Of a stretch of 64,000 nucleotides of DNA, positions 20,255 through 32,876 are shown piece by piece. The notes beneath the pieces are model-generated. The model saw only the letters and a list, made by a program, of their open reading frames with translations. It made no database searches and was not told the origin of the DNA. The position numbers and the translations under genes were made by a program. The stretch's first letter is position 1, and every line of letters starts with the position of its first letter. Source of the stretch: Gerris lacustris (Eukaryota; Arthropoda; Insecta; Hemiptera; Gerridae); contig OX578279.1 of NCBI GenBank assembly GCA_951217055.1, positions 27,864,173-27,928,172 of the forward strand. Reading direction: 5' to 3'.

Positions 20255-23223
20255 AAAAATAGTTATTTATCGTGCCTAACAATAAAATTTTATAAGAATT
20301 TTTGCATCTTTACATAAATAGACTCCAAACTACGATTTGGATTTCATTTTATTCTTAGTAATGGAATGAATTATGCATAATATAACCCTGATTCTATTCT
20401 AAGAAGGCTTGGGAAACAAAACTATTTGGGATTTAAGTGGAATTTTCTCTTAATTTGGGGATTTGTGTAGTTTAAGTGTTGGTGGCTGAATTGTGAGGAG
20501 AAGCCGTCGACGACCACACGTTCCAGTATTTTTCTTATTTTGTACACCAATATAGGATTGACCTGGTAAATCCCAGTAACTTAAAATACCTTTCAGATTA
20601 GATAAGAAGGGTGGTTTTTATATTTGCGAGTGTAATTCTTGTTTTTAATTCGGTTAAGGGAGATTTATGTTCATTTAGGGAGCAGTTAATATTATTTATA
20701 TTATAAAAACGCATTTTTTTTTTTTTTTTTTTTGGAGACTTTCCTTAATATTTTTTTCCCAATATAATCCCCCATTTAATTTTGTTTCAAAGTTTCAATT
20801 TACTTTCTATTGGCTCATCCCCTTTTTATCCGTCTTCTTCAGAGGTCTGGTTTGGTAATTTTAAACCGGTGTTACAGTATTTTATACGCGCATCATTCAG
20901 TTACACCAGTTTCCATATAAACGTATTGTTGTTATTATCCCATGTCAAGTATATGTATAAATCTGTTGATTCTCGGAGTGGTGCGTGAGAATCGTATGTG
21001 TGACATTTATATTAAATCGAGATATCTTAAAGTTAGATTATAAAACGGCAACACCCGGGCACCATATTTTATATTTTCTTCAGAGGTAAGGTCCTCTGCA
21101 GGAGAAATGATATTTCTCCCACACCTAACCTGCTGATTTGTTTACAAACAACCTTCAAGAAACAGTAAAATTATTTACTAAGCGAGAATATCTAGATTCA
21201 ATCCCTCCCCCTTAATTCTACACCCCCTCCCCTTTGATAAGAAAATTTGCAAATATCCTAAATTAGAATTGATTCTGACTAACAAAATAGGAGCCCTTTT
21301 TCAAGTAATAACTTTCTAACTTTACAGGATTTGTCTAGGTTCAATTCCCCCTCTTTTCTTACTTTGTCCCTATGTTCCCCTTAAGAATAAAATTTTAGAA
21401 AATTCCTATTGGCAGTTATCAATATAATTTAGAAATTACTGTACTATATTACTGTACTAAATGCATATTACAGAAGTGCATATGTTTAGTTTAATTTATT
21501 TAAAATACATAATATAAGTAAATAAAAAACATTTAAATTCAAGCAAAAGTCACCGATCTTCTATTGCTTCTAGATTTATAAACATGTTAAAGCACAGCGA
21601 ATGACCTTTTTCCTTTTAATAATTTTAACTTTATGCCTTACAAAATTTACAAAGTTATCTTTAGAATAATATATCAAAAGATCGAAAATGTATGGTCACT
21701 AATAATATATTATAGGACTTTGTTATAAATATTTTTTAAAACAAAATCAAATCTATCAAATTGTAGATACTGTAACATGTGAATTGACTTTCTATCAAAT
21801 TTTAATACCCATTTTATCTATATAATTTACCACTTATCATAAATTAGAGTAAATCGCATTCGTAAATTTAAATCAGTTTGATTCTGAGTTGAGTTTATTT
21901 TATAATAGATGTTCTTAAATCTTTAAAAAGTAAGTTTTTTTTAATTACTCGTTTGATAAAATTGATAACTGTTATACCTTACTTTTATGTTTGCTTAAAG
22001 TGGTTACAATAACAATCTTCCATTGTTCTGGATATTTTAGGTAATAAAATAAGAAATTTTATTTTTTAAAAATGAGATGCAGTTAAAACTTTTCTATTTT
22101 TTTATTTGCTCACATTTTTACTTTTACAGCAAAATTTTATTTTAAGAAAAAAGAAAAAATGGCTCTATATTCCGTTTTGAAATAAGTTAAGAAATTCTTT
22201 ACAACTTGAAACAAAGCACGAACTTGAATAAATATGAAGTCCGGAATATTTAAATGATATAACAAGAGTTTATTCTTCTTCTTTTCTTTATTCATTTCAA
22301 GTAACATCTTAAAATATTTGAATGTGAAAAAGTTTTTTTCTTTTTTTTTCATAACAGAGTTTCTTTTATAAATTATAGCGTTAGTTTAACAAATCTTTGT
22401 TTTATTGGGTCCACAGACTTAAATATTTCAAAGTATTTTTTCAAGTCCAGGTGTGGTTTTGTCTAATTAACATTGTGTTGGTTACGCCCTTGTAACTTCT
22501 TATTAATGACACTTGAAATTGAAAAAAAAAATTCAAAAGAATTATATTTCTTTAACAGGGCGTAACATTAATGAATCTGCCCTATTTCTATCGTCCATAT
22601 CGGATTTCATAATTACAGAAATATTCAAGGATAAATATAAAAACGAAAGAGCCACCTTTGATTTAGTCTACACTCTAAACTTGCATGAATATCAGTAAAA
22701 ACAAATATATTCGGTATTCGGTTTATCAAGCAGAAGTTCTTACTTTGTTGGATCCTCTTCTTCTTTGCGGTGTGAAAAGTATTCCCCCTGTTCCAAAAGT
22801 TTTTCTCCTGCCGTGGACAGAGGGTGTACATTGTTCAGGTTGTAGTGATATTCTTCCTCTTTGATCCAAGGTAGATGTTATGTTAATTGATGTCAAGGGG
22901 TAAGAAGTAAAAATTTAGTTAGAAGCAAGTATCGCGTACCCGAATGGTTATTCTTTTACCTGAAACCACTATCTAAGCATGACCATACTTAGTTCGAATG
23001 CCAGAGATGTGATATATATTTCATACTAATCTAAACTTATTATTTGTGGGAAGTGGTGGTTATTCTTGACAAAATATGTCTGAGGAAATGAGTCGTCAAG
23101 AACTTCAGATCTGAAAATGAGCGCGGAATCCAAATAAATTCTAATTAAGGTTGCAATTTTGTTAGTTCGTTGATATGGGTTTTCTATATTGTCTGATTAA
23201 TAGACGTGGAAATTATTCTTTTT
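20255..23223. other. Mostly AT-rich non-coding
   Basis: It contains a T run (about 20712-20732) and a hairpin GATTCTC...GAGAATC at about 20968-20992. A block near 21080-21110 (CAGAGGTAAG..CCTCTGCAGG) recurs near 40.1 kb. A short open frame from 22559 to 22698 follows an acceptor-like TTTCTTTAACAG, but its translation matches no family I know. Confidence 0.4.
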
Positions 23224-24050
23224 AATTTGTCATATAAAGAGAAAGTATTGAGATGACACGAAAATTCGATTTCGAGATTTTGATGGATTTAAACGTTTTG
23301 AGGTTCCCTGAGTCCACTTTTTTTTTATTTTTTTTTTAAATGTCTTTCTGTCGTCTGTTTGTCTGTGCAGACGCGTGGAACCTAAATTATTTGGCCGATT
23401 TTTAGGAAATTTGTCATACATGTTCAGCAAAATCATACCCCGAGGCGAAATCGTGGAATGAATTTTAGCTCCAAATTTGGGGGCGCTACCCCCAAGAACT
23501 CCGGAAAAACGTGAAAAAAGTATTTCTCGAAAACGGATCCGACCATTTTGATTTAAAAATTCGAAAATTTAGTCAATGTAAATACGATTCTAATGATATA
23601 AGTCCTTTTCCCGGGAAAAATCTAGTTACCGAGGTGTTGATAAAAATAAATCTGATTTTGTTGAAAACCGAAAACAAAAAGTAAAGAATCACCTGTTAAA
23701 CACATAATATATTGACTAGACATCGCGTGGCCTTATCATTGAAGCGAGCTTTATGCCATAAATATTTAATATTCAGCAAATTTATAGTTAATCATAATGA
23801 GTTCATAGTTTAAAAGGATGATTGGAGTAGATGGTAGTCCCAGTTGGGACTCGCACTTCATTAGTTCTATAGGAGGGTTTCTAAAGGTTGGTGTTCACAG
23901 TCACTGCTAGCGCGTAGCGACACGCGTAACCGTCTCTATAGATAACCATTCATATAGTATTCATTTTTTCTGGGATCTAGGACCGGGGTAATTTGATAAC
24001 CGGGAAAGTTATTTTGAGTTGTCTGGGACCAATTTTTTTACTTTTCTCTC
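23224..24050 (+). repeat. hpB family, long variant copy
   Basis: The 5' end is TGTCATATAAAGAGAAAGTATTG. Then follow CGATTTCGAGATTTTGATGG, TTTTGAGGTTCCCTGAGTCC, the CTGTC repeat, TGTGCAGACGCGTGGA, GGCCGATTTTTAGGAAATTT, ACCCCGAGGCGAAATCGTGG, and TTTTCCCGGGAAAAATCTAG. After CACCTGTTAAAC it carries a ~300-bp block (23700-24000, with ATCGCGTGG and ACACGCGTAACCGT) that is also found inverted near 52.4-52.6 and 36.8-36.9 kb. It ends GAGTTGTCTGGGACCAATTT. There is no open frame of note. Confidence 0.82.
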
Positions 24051-25766
24051 CTTAACGGCAGGCATATAGGAAACGTAGTGTTTTTACCCGAGACCGAAAT
24101 TTCAATATAATTATCTATTTTGAAAATATCGACTTTAAATTTTGAAACTTTAACGCTAAATAATTTCAAAACTATTTCGCCAATATCTATCAATGAAGTA
24201 TCGACAGAAACTGTAGCAAAATGCAACAAGCCCGATCAAAATAAATTGATTAGTTCATATGGGTAAATTATTTTTGTATACAAAGTAGTTTCTTAACATT
24301 TTGAACTTGTTGTCATTGTTTTTGGTTGACATTTATATGTTAATGTTTGATGAAAAAATGTTAAGTGGCGTCTCTCGTCTGATTTTTTAGCTTAAGTAAA
24401 CCAAAGGTTGAGCCTAAATTGGAATGATGTTTACGTACCTGTAGAAATGGACAAATGCAAATGATATCTACTTCTTGGCTTATTCTAATTATCTTTATTT
24501 GTTGTTGGCTGGTTAATTAAAATTATTTAGTTAGGTTTCCTTCTGAAACTTTCTAATAGCACAAGGGTGAATGTTGAAGGACTTTTAATTAAAGGTTTTT
24601 ATTCTACTTTTAAAATTATAATACAATTATTATCTGTACCGAAGTTAAAAGAAAATTCAATTAGGATGCCATATTAGTCCAACTATATCACATTTGCCTT
24701 AATAAGAAAATTTGATTTGAGCCTATTTGAGAACATGCTGAGCTGTAACCCCAAGATCTGATAAAAAAAAAATGTATACCAGAGGAAACAATTTTCCAAG
24801 TGCTTACCCCCAAAATTATTTCTAAATTTTAGACGATATAAAAATTATTATTAGAGCGCAAAGTGAGCGTTGTTAAAACGCATCGGTCCACTTAAGTTGA
24901 TTTGGTAAGTTTAGTTTGAAGGCCCTCGAGTTAAGAGGGCCGAGTAAAGTGAACTTGGTCCAAGTTAGCCAGATTTCTGACCTAAGGGCAAAGGGTAGAG
25001 GCTCCTTTCTTGACCCTTATACCCTGGATCCTGGTGGGTAAGTCTTGTCCCTAGCAAACAAAGGATGTCTTCTCAACAGTGAAAAGTCACTTCAACTTAC
25101 TCCGGTTTGAATAATATATTATTCAGTCACTGGAAAAGTCCATAAATATTATCCTTCTTGCTTCTAGAAATGCCCTTTCACAAGAAGGAGATAAGATAAA
25201 ACAAGTTTGGGACCGTAACTTTTATGTAAAAAAAGGCATAACCTAAAAGAAGTTACTTACTTATTTTCGCGGTTGTCCTTTAAATCCATTAGGTAATGAA
25301 CTACATTTATTGCATTTTACATGACATTCAATGACAATTTATTTAATGGTTAGTGATTATTCTTATGAACAAAATTTGTTTTTTCTTGAACATATTAATC
25401 AAAAATCGAAATTCTCGTTTCTTCATAAAGTAGTCTATATTGCTTTTAAATTAAAATGCATGGATTGACCGACATAAAATTTTCTTTGCTCATAACATCA
25501 TTTCTTGTTCAGGCTTATTTCAAAGCTCGAAGGATGAGAAATCTTATTTATAAAATGTTAAGATTATTAGGTGAAATTGAATAATGTAGTTTAGGGAATG
25601 ATTTCTGCCAGAGAAACGTTCTTGGCTTTTAAAAATGTTGTCCATAACAAATTTATTAAAAATCCTTTGAATTTTAACACAAATAATTTTTCATTAGGTT
25701 GTATTATCAGCAGTCTATACTTTGTCTGATAGCCTTTTTTTAATTATAAAGCAACAATGATATTTT
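24051..25766. other. Non-coding stretch
   Basis: I recognise no gene. A local hairpin GGCCCTC-GAGTTAA-GAGGGCC lies near 24920-24941 inside a somewhat GC-richer block (24860-25110) that may be an old repeat. Confidence 0.45.
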
Positions 25767-26305
25767 GCTTCCGAGCCTACCGAAGGTAACGGAAGCATTG
25801 TGTTCACTTTTGAGAACGAAAAACTTTTATGCCTCCGATTTTAAAAATTCCTTGACAGAAATCCGTTTCAGACATCAGGGAACATTTTTGGTTCCGTGTC
25901 TATCTGTCTGTCTGTGTCCGCGAATTATGAAACGTGCGACGATAACTTGAGTAAATGTCAACCGATTTTGATGAATTTGGTAGACATGTTCATTTTACCA
26001 ATGCCCAGGATGAGTTCGTTGGACAACGTTATCCGTCCAAGCGTTCACGAGCAACGCTCGCGTAAACGCGTGAACTTCAAATTTAAAATTGGAATTTTAG
26101 GTCAGGAAAAAAAACTAACTTCATCTATTCAATGAGACAAACATTTTTTACAAATACAATTTTTCAGTTAAACCAACAGCGACACCGCTATGAAGTGTTA
26201 ATGATCGCTTAAACTATTAATAGTTTTTACACAATAAACATAACAATAAAGTACGTGAATAGGATGCGAGGAAGCTATGTGCCACACTAATTGGCAGTCT
26301 ATTTT
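25767..26305 (+). repeat. hpA family, full-length copy
   Basis: It runs from the hairpin GCTTCCGAGCCTACC...GGTAACGGAAGC to the 3' end GAAGCTATGTGCCACAC and TTGGCAGTC. The CTGTCTGTCTGTGTCCG repeat, the GCGACGATAACTTGAG block and the AACGCTCGCGTAAACGCG block are all present. TATTTT stands directly before the hairpin and directly after GGCAGTC. The same hexamer at both edges is seen in the 37.0 kb copy, so it is either a 6-bp target duplication or constant element sequence. Confidence 0.9.
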
Positions 26306-26333
26306 ATGCCTCCTTTACTTCTATTTATATATG

Positions 26334-26407
<74 letters not shown>
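26334..26407. repeat. (AT)n tract
   Basis: This is a pure TA run just beyond the hpA copy. Confidence 0.97.
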
Positions 26408-26411
<4 letters not shown>

Positions 26412-26970
26412 TTTATCCAGGGATCGTCCGTGTGGTTATCAGTATAAATCGTGTGTGGAATTGAACTTACAAGATACGGATTCCTTTCTTCTTCTTTTTT
26501 TTACTTAGCGTTGATAAAATAATAAAGATATTTAAGCATTTTATATATATTCAGCTGTAAATTGATCGAATTCCGTACAAATTAATTTCTGTAATGGCGT
26601 TTTTAGCTCTCTCTGAAATATTCGACCTCTCAGATATTTTCCCTTTATCTAGATTCTAAGATCCAATCCATGCATTGCATTTTATATTTTTTTCATTATC
26701 ATAACTTCATTTCCAATCAATACTAGAATTGACGATAAAATTTTTCGCCTTTCAGAAAAATAATGATAATATAATATAAAAATGTAATAGAACTGGTGAA
26801 TATTTTCAACTTTTGAGTATGAATAAAAAGTTTTAGACTAGGAAACTGCATAATTAATGTTCTGGTAAATTACACTCAAAGGTGAAAACTTGATCAATTA
26901 ATTGTCTGACAAAAATTTAATTTGAATTGATGTTGATCCATTTAAATAGTTAAAGCAAATCACATCTCAT

Positions 26971-27201
26971 TTAAAGGAATAACACAAACTGTCTCTCCAC
27001 ATAAATTGAAATGACTTTACGGAAGAAAAAGAGTTACATTAGTAAAAAAGATTTAGTGAGAGGTGAGTTTACTTCATGTCGGAGATCGACGTGAGACTCT
27101 GATTAGTCATTTTGATGATGGCATTTTGAAGGCTGCAAGCTGCTTTGTTATTAAAGTCATTTCAGTTTACGTGGAGAGACAGTTTGTGTTATTCCTTTAA
27201 G
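26971..27201. repeat. IR-D hairpin element
   Basis: The arms 26971-27018 and 27153-27201 pair with few mismatches (TTAAAGGAATAACACAAACT outermost). The interior has AAGAGTTACATTAG, GATTTAGTGAGAGGTGAGTT, then TTTTGATGATGGCATTTTG and GCTGCAAGCTGCTTTG. The interior from 27019 is shared with 43.15-43.35 kb, partly in inverted order. It has no open frame. Confidence 0.82.
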
Positions 27202-27994
27202 AAGACCTCGTAGGGCTAGTGTCTCACACATGTCATTTAGTTTTACAAATAAAACTGTTCAATTATTATTATTTAATATTAGTAATTATCAGTGTTTACT
27301 TTAAATAATCTCCTATAAGTTATTGAGTTAATTAAATTCGTGACTAATTGGTCCAATAATATTTATAATATATTGATTTTCCTAAAAGTATTCATATATC
27401 TATATTTAACAGTCAGTTAAGTTTATTTAGATGCTAATTGTTCAGTAGTTACAGCTCAAATATACACATATCTAGCTGTCAAGATAGTTTGATTATAAAT
27501 TGATTTGAACACAAGATTTCAATCATCCAACAGATCATATTATAATTACTATGGCGACTATTGCATTACTAATCTAAATATCAAAGTCCTGTCTCTTGAC
27601 GGAATTAAATTTATGTCGATTCGAATTAGACATACCTGATTATGAATTGAAAAGTAATCACTGATTATTAGTATTTTAGTTGTTATTATAAATCACTCAT
27701 CTAAATCTTTAACTAAATCACCAAGATATAAGGTATAAGTGCTTTCAGTCCCTTTAATTATAAACATACGATTTACTTAAACCTTAGATAAGCGGTGTTT
27801 TACTATTTAATCACAGATTAGAGGTGGAACATTTTAATTGAAATACCTAAAATAGATTAGCAATGTGTTATTGGCTGATATTTGTTGATTAAATTTAGTT
27901 TTCGAAAGTTTAAGATTGAACAGGAGATATAAAGGTATAAATTAAATGAGAGAAGGAGCCATATTAAAATTGATTTATTGAAATTATTTATATA

Positions 27995-27996
<2 letters not shown>

Positions 27997-28078
<82 letters not shown>
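27997..28078. repeat. (AT)n tract
   Basis: This is a pure TA run. Confidence 0.97.
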
Positions 28079-28082
<4 letters not shown>

Positions 28083-28094
28083 AATTGGTTATAC

Positions 28095-28170
28095 CTTCTC
28101 CGAACTTACCAAAATTAGCAGAAGCATTGTGTTCATTCTAAAAAAAAACCTTTTTTTAGAATGATGTTTA
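28095..28170 (+). repeat. hpA family, short 5' fragment
   Basis: CTTCTCCGAACTTACCAAAA, then TTAGCAGAAGCATTGTGTTC, is a damaged hpA start. The copy stops within about 80 bases, at an A/T-rich AAAAAAACCTTTTTTT hairpin. Confidence 0.6.
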
Positions 28171-28611
28171 AAAATTAAGAATTACAAGTAAAGCGGTGAG
28201 TATCGTTCTTCCAAAATATATTTGTTTCCTAATCCTAATGATCGGGAGTCGGGTTTTTATAATAGAATTCCTTTTGAAGTCTCCTACGTAAAATTCTTTT
28301 CATCACATATTCTCATTGAAAGTATAGATAACGCTAAGCTGAATTTAAAGGGTAGACTTGGAAATATTTTCATCCAAGATGTAGGCGACACAAAGCTGTA
28401 TTGAAAGGTCGAAGTTTCTAAGTTTAGGTCGGTGGGTGTAAGACCCACGGATGTGGGATATTGTCTTTGATCCCCTACACTCTTGAGTGACTTTAGTGAT
28501 CATATATCAGAATCTCTCTCTTATATAAACGTTTGCTTATATTGGTTTAGTGTTCAATAATTTTCCTTAGATTTCCTTCCGTTTGGTTCATACTTAAATT
28601 CACTGTATTGT
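28171..28611. other. Unassigned segment
   Basis: Two related phrases (AACGCTAAGCTGAATTTAAA and CGACACAAAGCTGTATTGAA) about 55 bases apart suggest an old repeat, as does a GTGGGTGTAAGACCCAC hairpin (28427-28443). No gene is seen. Confidence 0.4.
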
Positions 28612-29105
28612 CTACTTTTTACTTTCTCATATAATGAGAAAGTATTGTGATGGCGTGAAAATTCAATTTTGAGATTTTTATGTATTTACACGTTTTGAGG
28701 GCCCTGAGTCCAATAATGTGGTTTTTAAGAAATACCTGTCTGTCGTCTGTCTGTGCAGACGATTTTGACGAAATTTGGCACACATATTCAGAAAAAACAT
28801 ACCCCGATTTCGCCTCGGGATTTTAATTTAAACATTCTAAAATTTAGTTCATTTAAATACTAATTTAACGATATAAGCCGTTTTCCTGGGAAAAATCTAG
28901 TTCCTGAGAAAATAGCTTAAAACGGGGACGGAGAGGGGCCGGGTTCGATTCCCTGCCGAGGAGAAGTTATTTTTATATGTAATTTTGATGAAATGTTCAA
29001 TAATAATTAAATGTAACTACGAAAACTAGTAACTGGTAAATACTTGGCTAAGTGTTATGAACTCGTATGTGAGAAAGTTTGTCTCAGACCGATTGTTGTT
29101 AGTGG
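28612..29105 (+). repeat. hpB family, near full-length copy with tRNA-like segment
   Basis: The terminal hairpin is intact: ACTTTCTC-ATATAAT-GAGAAAGT. TTCAATTTTGAGATTTTTAT, the CTGTCTGTCGTCTGTCTG repeat, TGCAGACGATTTTGACG and TTTTCCTGGGAAAAATCTAG follow. At 28942-28952 GGTTCGATTCC matches the tRNA T-arm/B-box consensus, within the sequence GGGCCGGGTTCGATTCCCTG. The 3' end is CTCGTATGTGAGAAAGTTTG then TCTCAGACCGATT. Confidence 0.82.
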
Positions 29106-29337
29106 GTTCTTGTTAGTTTTAAGGTGTATAATGTTTAATGCTAAATTTGTTTATTATATTTTACTTTTTGATTTAAATAATTTGATTTAGAGTAGTTATC
29201 TTTGTATGTATAATAATACGAGTAATCTGTGTTCTTTTCCCCCTATTTTAAAAAAAGGTATGTGGTAACCGAAATTCTATCTTAACACTTTATTAATTTT
29301 TTAGCCATTACAATAAAAAAAAAAAAAGAAAGTAATA

Positions 29338-29919
29338 ATAGGCTGCAAATTAGCTGGTATACATAGCGTCTATCGCGTCCTATCGTGTTTTTAAATAATG
29401 TTTTGGTTTTACGGCGATGATTTACTACGGTTGTGATTTATTTTTAATTTTCCTCCTTTTTTTTAATCTGTCACTTTTTTTTCTTTACAAATATGAAAGA
29501 ATCAATCAAGAAATATTAATTTTTGTAGGCTGTTAAAATGATTATTATTGATCTGTGAGCTGCTTTCGACAACCTATCCAAATTTCATAAAAATAGTATG
29601 AGTACTTCAAAGATGTATCTTAAAAATAAAACTTGTGTGCTTTTTAACGTGAAAGGAATGGAAAAAGAAATGTCAAATTAATGGGATCAGCAAGAGCTAA
29701 ATATGACCTGCCATCAATATTTCATTAAAATCGGACCATTTGTTTTTCAGAGATTTTGATTCGCAAAAATTTTTATCGACAAACAGACAGACCGCCAGAC
29801 CTCTTTCTCCATTTCCTTGAAACAGAGTACTGTCTTAGAATTTATGAATTTGAAACAAAGAAATGTTGTTTTTTCAAAATGACCACAATGCTTCCGTTAC
29901 TTTTGGTAAGCTTGGAAGC
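29338..29919 (-). repeat. hpA family, divergent full-span copy
   Basis: Its right edge is the hairpin (CTTCCGTTACTTTTGGTAAG then CTTGGAAGC). Its left edge is a decayed 3' end (GGCTGCAAATTAGCTGG, GCGTCCTATCG). The body contains the CAGACAGACCGCCAGAC repeat and CAATATTTCATTAAAATCGG. Confidence 0.72.
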
Positions 29920-30199
29920 AAAATAAAATAGATTAACAAACCAATAAACACGTTGCAGGTGAAGTTGTTAAACACGTTTAAAAATATAATGGATAAGAAT
30001 AAAGATAAAATTCATGTTTATATAGTCCGTTTATTCTTTCCCCTTTTTAGAAAATTGAGATATCAGTGCTGGAGAACCTTGGTTTTCCTTTTTTTTTACC
30101 TACTCAACTAAGTATAAAATGCCTTCACTGCCTCGTTTAAATGTCAAACAGGAACAAATTTTTATAGAAATAAGAGGCTGAGGTAAGGCTTGGTTTTAT

Positions 30200-30545
30200 T
30201 TTTGTGTGGGCTCTCCCTTCCCAAGAAGCACTTTTACCAACCATCGTGTAAATTTCCAGAGGCTCCCTCTCCCTCTTTCTAATTCTGTGTATAACTCGGT
30301 TTTTCTTTTTAGACTCAATCCCTCTTCTACACTCTACCTCTCAATTCTTTCTTTTCAGACTATCAATACTTCTCACTCACTCTCTTATAGTCTATATTTA
30401 TCCTTTCTTTTTAGTCCATCAATATTATGCACTCTCTCTTTTACAGTCTAAATATCCTGCATATCTTTCTTTTTAAACTCAATATCCCTCATTCTATCTC
30501 GTATACTTGGAGTAAACCCCCTTTTTACCCTCTTTAGAATATTCT
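30200..30545 (+). repeat. Pyrimidine-rich degenerate minisatellite
   Basis: TTTCTTTTTAGAC/GTC-like words recur at roughly 45-60 base spacing, each followed by TCAATA...CTCTCT. The + strand is very poor in G. An 81-codon open frame across it (rich in S, L, F and T) is a composition artefact. It could act as a polypyrimidine-rich intronic segment, but that is speculation. Confidence 0.6.
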
Positions 30546-30648
30546 CTTCTTTCTCTCTTTATAACATTTTTATGTAGCTCTTGTCTCTTGAAAAATGTTT
30601 TAATACATGTATATCAATATTGATTCGACTATAAAAATGTATATCCAA

Positions 30649-30684
<36 letters not shown>

Positions 30685-31060
30685 CACAAGAATATAATAA
30701 CGAAGATATTTATAAATATCTTATAAATACCCTGCATATGAAAAAACTCGATTTGATCTAGAAATAAAAAAAAGTGACAAATATAATTGAATACTTCCCT
30801 AGGGATGAATAATGCTAATAGTCTGTTGGCTATTTATTGCTTTAATATAGTAGACATAACTTTAAAGATAAGGTTGAATAAATTTATTTTGTTATTACAA
30901 CATAATAAACTAAAATACAGTGTGTCACAAGATAAGAGTATTCAAGAAGAATTTTTTTCTTATTTTTTGGTTTACGAAAATAAGTCATTCTTTATAAGAA
31001 CTTCTTCTTGTTCTAAAACTTCTAAAATTACAATATTTCCTTGATTTTGTGTATATACTT
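30546..31060. other. AT-rich stretch with poly-T
   Basis: It contains a T run (about 30651-30679) and no recognised gene or repeat. The open frame 30787-31044 has no family resemblance. Confidence 0.5.
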
Positions 31061-31705
31061 TTTAGGTCTGTCCGTCGTACTTTGGTTCATGTAACCCGAA
31101 CTGTTCACGCTAGAAACACTAGCGCAACTTTTTGGCCCACAAATAGGAAAAATATAGTAAGGTCATAAATTTAATATGCGCATGCGCAATGCGAACAAAT
31201 ATGGAAAGCTAAATATTTATTTTTATTTTTTAATTTTCGAGTGGGGTATCAAATAAAAGCCATGAAAGAGTAGATTACGAATATATATAACACTTTATCA
31301 GTGTTGAGCTTCTTACCGCCAATATTGCGTTAGAGCCTAATTTCCCCTCAAAAGCATGTCCCCTAAAATATTGAAATAATTTATGTTAATATAATATATA
31401 ATTATGGTGGGCCAATAAAAAATTCCGTGTGCGCACATGTGCAGTGAACCAAAGATTTAATTTTTTAAATTTTGTGGGAGGTATCAAAATAAAGCTACTG
31501 TTGAGCAGATTACAAATACATATATATACATTTTTAAATATCCTATTTTTTATTGGTTGTATAAGTCAAAATACACCCCAAAAATAATTTTACTTTTATA
31601 TAGAGTTGGATGGGGAATTAAAAAATGTTATTTCACAATATAATAACAAACATGCTTAATAATCTACGAACCCCTAAAATGTACTTGGATGTTAGTGCTT
31701 CCCTG
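31061..31705 (+). repeat. hpC family copy
   Basis: It starts inside the family at TTTAGGTCTGTCCGTCGTAC, so the terminal hairpin is lost. It continues with GGTTCATGTAACCCGAACTG, TTTTTGGCCCACAAATAGG, TGCGCATGCGCAATGCG and GGGGTATCAAATAAAAGCC. A second GGTATCAAAATAAAGC block at about 31480 shows an internal repeat like that of the 13-14 kb copy. It ends with the degraded end palindrome GTACTTGGATGTTAGTGCTT then CCCTG. Confidence 0.75.
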
Positions 31706-32313
31706 TTATGTCCTAATTTATTTTCTTTTTATTCCGTTTGTGTTTGGAAAAACTGTAAACAAAGGACTCTCACTCAGTGTTTTGGCATATTCTTACTCTA
31801 CCTTTGAACCGAATTAGCAAACGAGTCTTTAAAATTTAGAAAGATAAAATCATTTGTGAAAATATTTCGTTCGAAATTAATTATTATCGTCGAAAAAATT
31901 TTTACGAAGAAACGGGTTCAATAGTTTTACATTTAAAAACTAAAAAATCAAATTAAGGTACATTTTCTTTATGCGAAATATGATTTATTAAAGTTATAAA
32001 TTTCCAAGATTATTTACATTTTTATTTCATTGTTGTGTGACACATTTTAATATTAATCGGGCGATCATTTTACAGATCATGGACTCGATATGAATTTCAA
32101 AATAAATTACCCTTGTCCAAAAGCACAAAGTTATTAAAGGGTGGACAGTTAGCACTTTATTCAGGAAATACTTGTTTTTACAATATATTAACGTGTTTGC
32201 AAATATGAATGGTATTATAAAGCTGGTAATTGGCTTAATCCTCTTTTTATACCGTTGTGAAATGGTATTTATGAAATTAGAAACTGATTAAACTATAAAA
32301 GTTCAGAAACAGT

Positions 32314-32470
32314 TATAATAATTATAATAATTATTATTATTATAATAATAATATCAATGTTTATTTCAATAACAAATACATACAAAACAATTTTAACACA
32401 AACATTAAACAACAATGACCTTTAGGTCGTTTGCCGGGGGTAGTCGCCATTTCAGAATTACAGAATATAC
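32314..32470 (-). mobile_element. LINE 3' end with ATT-type tail
   Basis: On the minus strand the sequence reads GCGACTACCCCCGGCAAACG then ACCTAAAGGTC. A region rich in GTTTGTG and GTATTTG follows, then GAAATAAACATTGATATT with a poly(A)-signal-like AATAAA, and finally a tail of ATT/AAT repeats at 32314-32351. Simple-repeat tails mark the 3' end of several LINE clades. The orientation agrees with the ORF1 remnant at 32877-33388, so both probably belong to one insertion that has lost ORF2. Confidence 0.6.
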
Positions 32471-32876
32471 ACACTAATATTTGTTAAATAAATCACAGTA
32501 AATATATATATATTTTTTTTTTTTAAAAAGAAAGAAAAAAAAATACTATCTATCCATCCTAATACTCAACCACAGCTAATAGTTGATTTGGTTCAACTAA
32601 AAAAATATAAAAGAAGAGAGGTAAATAATTCATGTAAATAACGTACTAATAACCAAAAGAGGCATTCATTTATTCACTATATGTATGCTTAATATAAATT
32701 AAAATACTTGATTATACATTCATAAATAAATACAATTTTATTTAAAAATAAATTTTACATGCTTTCACGAATTTCTATTTTCATATATATATTCACGCAC
32801 TTATATTGTAAGAGATTATTGACTATACACTATACAGTATGTTCTCTTTGTACTCAAATAAATATTTAGCATGAAA

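Noticed and set aside
22513..22831. Short frames on both strands after an acceptor-like site, considered as a second SCYL2-like exon
   Set aside because: The translation does not resemble the kinase-like domain, and no suitable donor follows.
30206..30451. Ser/Leu-rich frame resembling a signal or membrane protein
   Set aside because: It follows a pyrimidine-rich minisatellite; the composition explains it.
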